Source of the DNA: Falciphora oryzae
Lineage: Eukaryota; Ascomycota; Sordariomycetes; Magnaporthales; Magnaporthaceae
DNA length: 64,000 bases
NCBI GenBank assembly: GCA_000733355.1
Contig: JNVV01000036.1
Coordinates: 322,219 to 386,218 of the forward strand
Reading direction: 5' to 3'
Below are positions 63,534 through 64,000 of the stretch, one piece after another. Position 1 is the stretch's first letter. Each line of letters opens with the position of its first letter. The translations under genes were made by a program, and so were the position numbers. Under the pieces are notes generated by a model. It saw nothing but the letters and a program-made list of their open reading frames with translations, ran no database searches and had not been told where the DNA came from.

Positions 63534-64000
63534 GGTGGCGTGGGGAGTCTGAGGGCGCTGTGGTCAGGCAGTCAACGGAGGAAGTCGGCAGAGAGGAAGC
63601 AGGCAGAAGGAGGAGGGCTCCAGCAGCGGCCACCCGTCACGGCACACACAACTGCCTGCAGTCACGGGTAAATGTGGGGGAAGACCAAGGAAACGAATGG
63701 GGAGGCGGGGAGGGAGTGGAAGCAGAGAAAAAGGAGGAGGGGAGAGGAAGGAAGGTGGGATGGGATTTGATGGAAGGCAGGAGGGCGGGAGACGGCAGAA
63801 TTTTGGGCGACGGGAAGGCAACAGCAGGCCAGACTTGCATCCTGGCCGTTCCATGGGATGGAATGACGGGGAGCCGCAGACACTGTTGTCTATCGATTTG
63901 ATGTGGTGGCGGGAGTCGGGTGCGGGTAGCCGCAGGCGCCGCATAGAGTGCTTGCTCCGTTTCTGTGCATGTCACTTGTCATCTGTGACAGCCCGGGCCA
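63534..64000. other. Upstream region of the Cys-rich surface protein gene, to the window edge
   Basis: 467 nt; purine-rich on the plus strand, that is pyrimidine-rich on the coding strand of the neighbouring gene. No gene seen. Confidence 0.5.

Overview
The window is nuclear DNA of a filamentous ascomycete, most probably a Sordariomycete. The evidence is GC-rich coding sequence, short introns (about 58 to 120 nt, one of 340 nt) with fungal splice signals and CTAAC/CTGAC branch sites, and a gene set typical of Pezizomycotina: Zn2Cys6 factor, Pth11-like receptor, RTA1 protein, deuterolysin, Cys-rich anchored surface proteins. I support 25 protein-coding genes (one running off the left edge) and one 5'-truncated gene fragment. 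I found no tRNA, rRNA or CRISPR. There is one assembly gap (22113-22410).

Layout. 0-16.5 kb: the 3' end of an unknown gene, an F-box protein with a His/Asp tract, a fatty-acid-synthase beta-like protein lacking the enoyl-reductase and malonyl/palmitoyl-transferase modules, a bZIP-ankyrin factor and an RTA1-type seven-TM protein. Two very long non-coding stretches (2.8 and 3.5 kb) separate them. 17.7-25 kb: a long MFS transporter, the gap, an NTF2/SnoaL-like protein with a possible alternative mitochondrial start, and a DUF899 thioredoxin-like protein. 25-26.8 kb: a small repeat island with a broken Tc1/mariner-type transposase start, an LTR-like segment and a purine minisatellite.

26.8-34.7 kb is a housekeeping block: zuotin (ribosome-associated J protein), MZM1 (complex III assembly), SLT11 (spliceosome), ERG6 (ergosterol synthesis) and PDB1 (pyruvate dehydrogenase E1 beta). 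35-46 kb is more accessory: a Cys-rich single-TM protein, a Zn2Cys6 regulator, a Pth11-like receptor and a P450. 46.7-55.6 kb is again housekeeping: an ESCRT-III family protein, a DUF7924 gene fragment, the SKI2 helicase, CSM3 (fork protection) and a 21 kDa complex I subunit. 56.6-64 kb holds an MDR oxidoreductase, a deuterolysin metalloprotease, a small anchored protein whose sandwich resembles the deuterolysin propeptide, and a Cys-rich surface protein.

Several housekeeping genes are divergent pairs sharing short promoters (zuotin/MZM1, SLT11/ERG6, CSM3/complex I subunit). I see no convincing biosynthetic cluster. The most unusual items are the stripped-down FAS beta-like protein with a degenerate dehydratase motif, two GC-AG introns, 17- and 20-nt microexons, and a purine minisatellite family found at two loci, each near a long poly-T run and a broken gene. 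Exon boundaries were placed by eye from frame continuity, splice consensus and recognised family sequence; they were not tested against transcripts.
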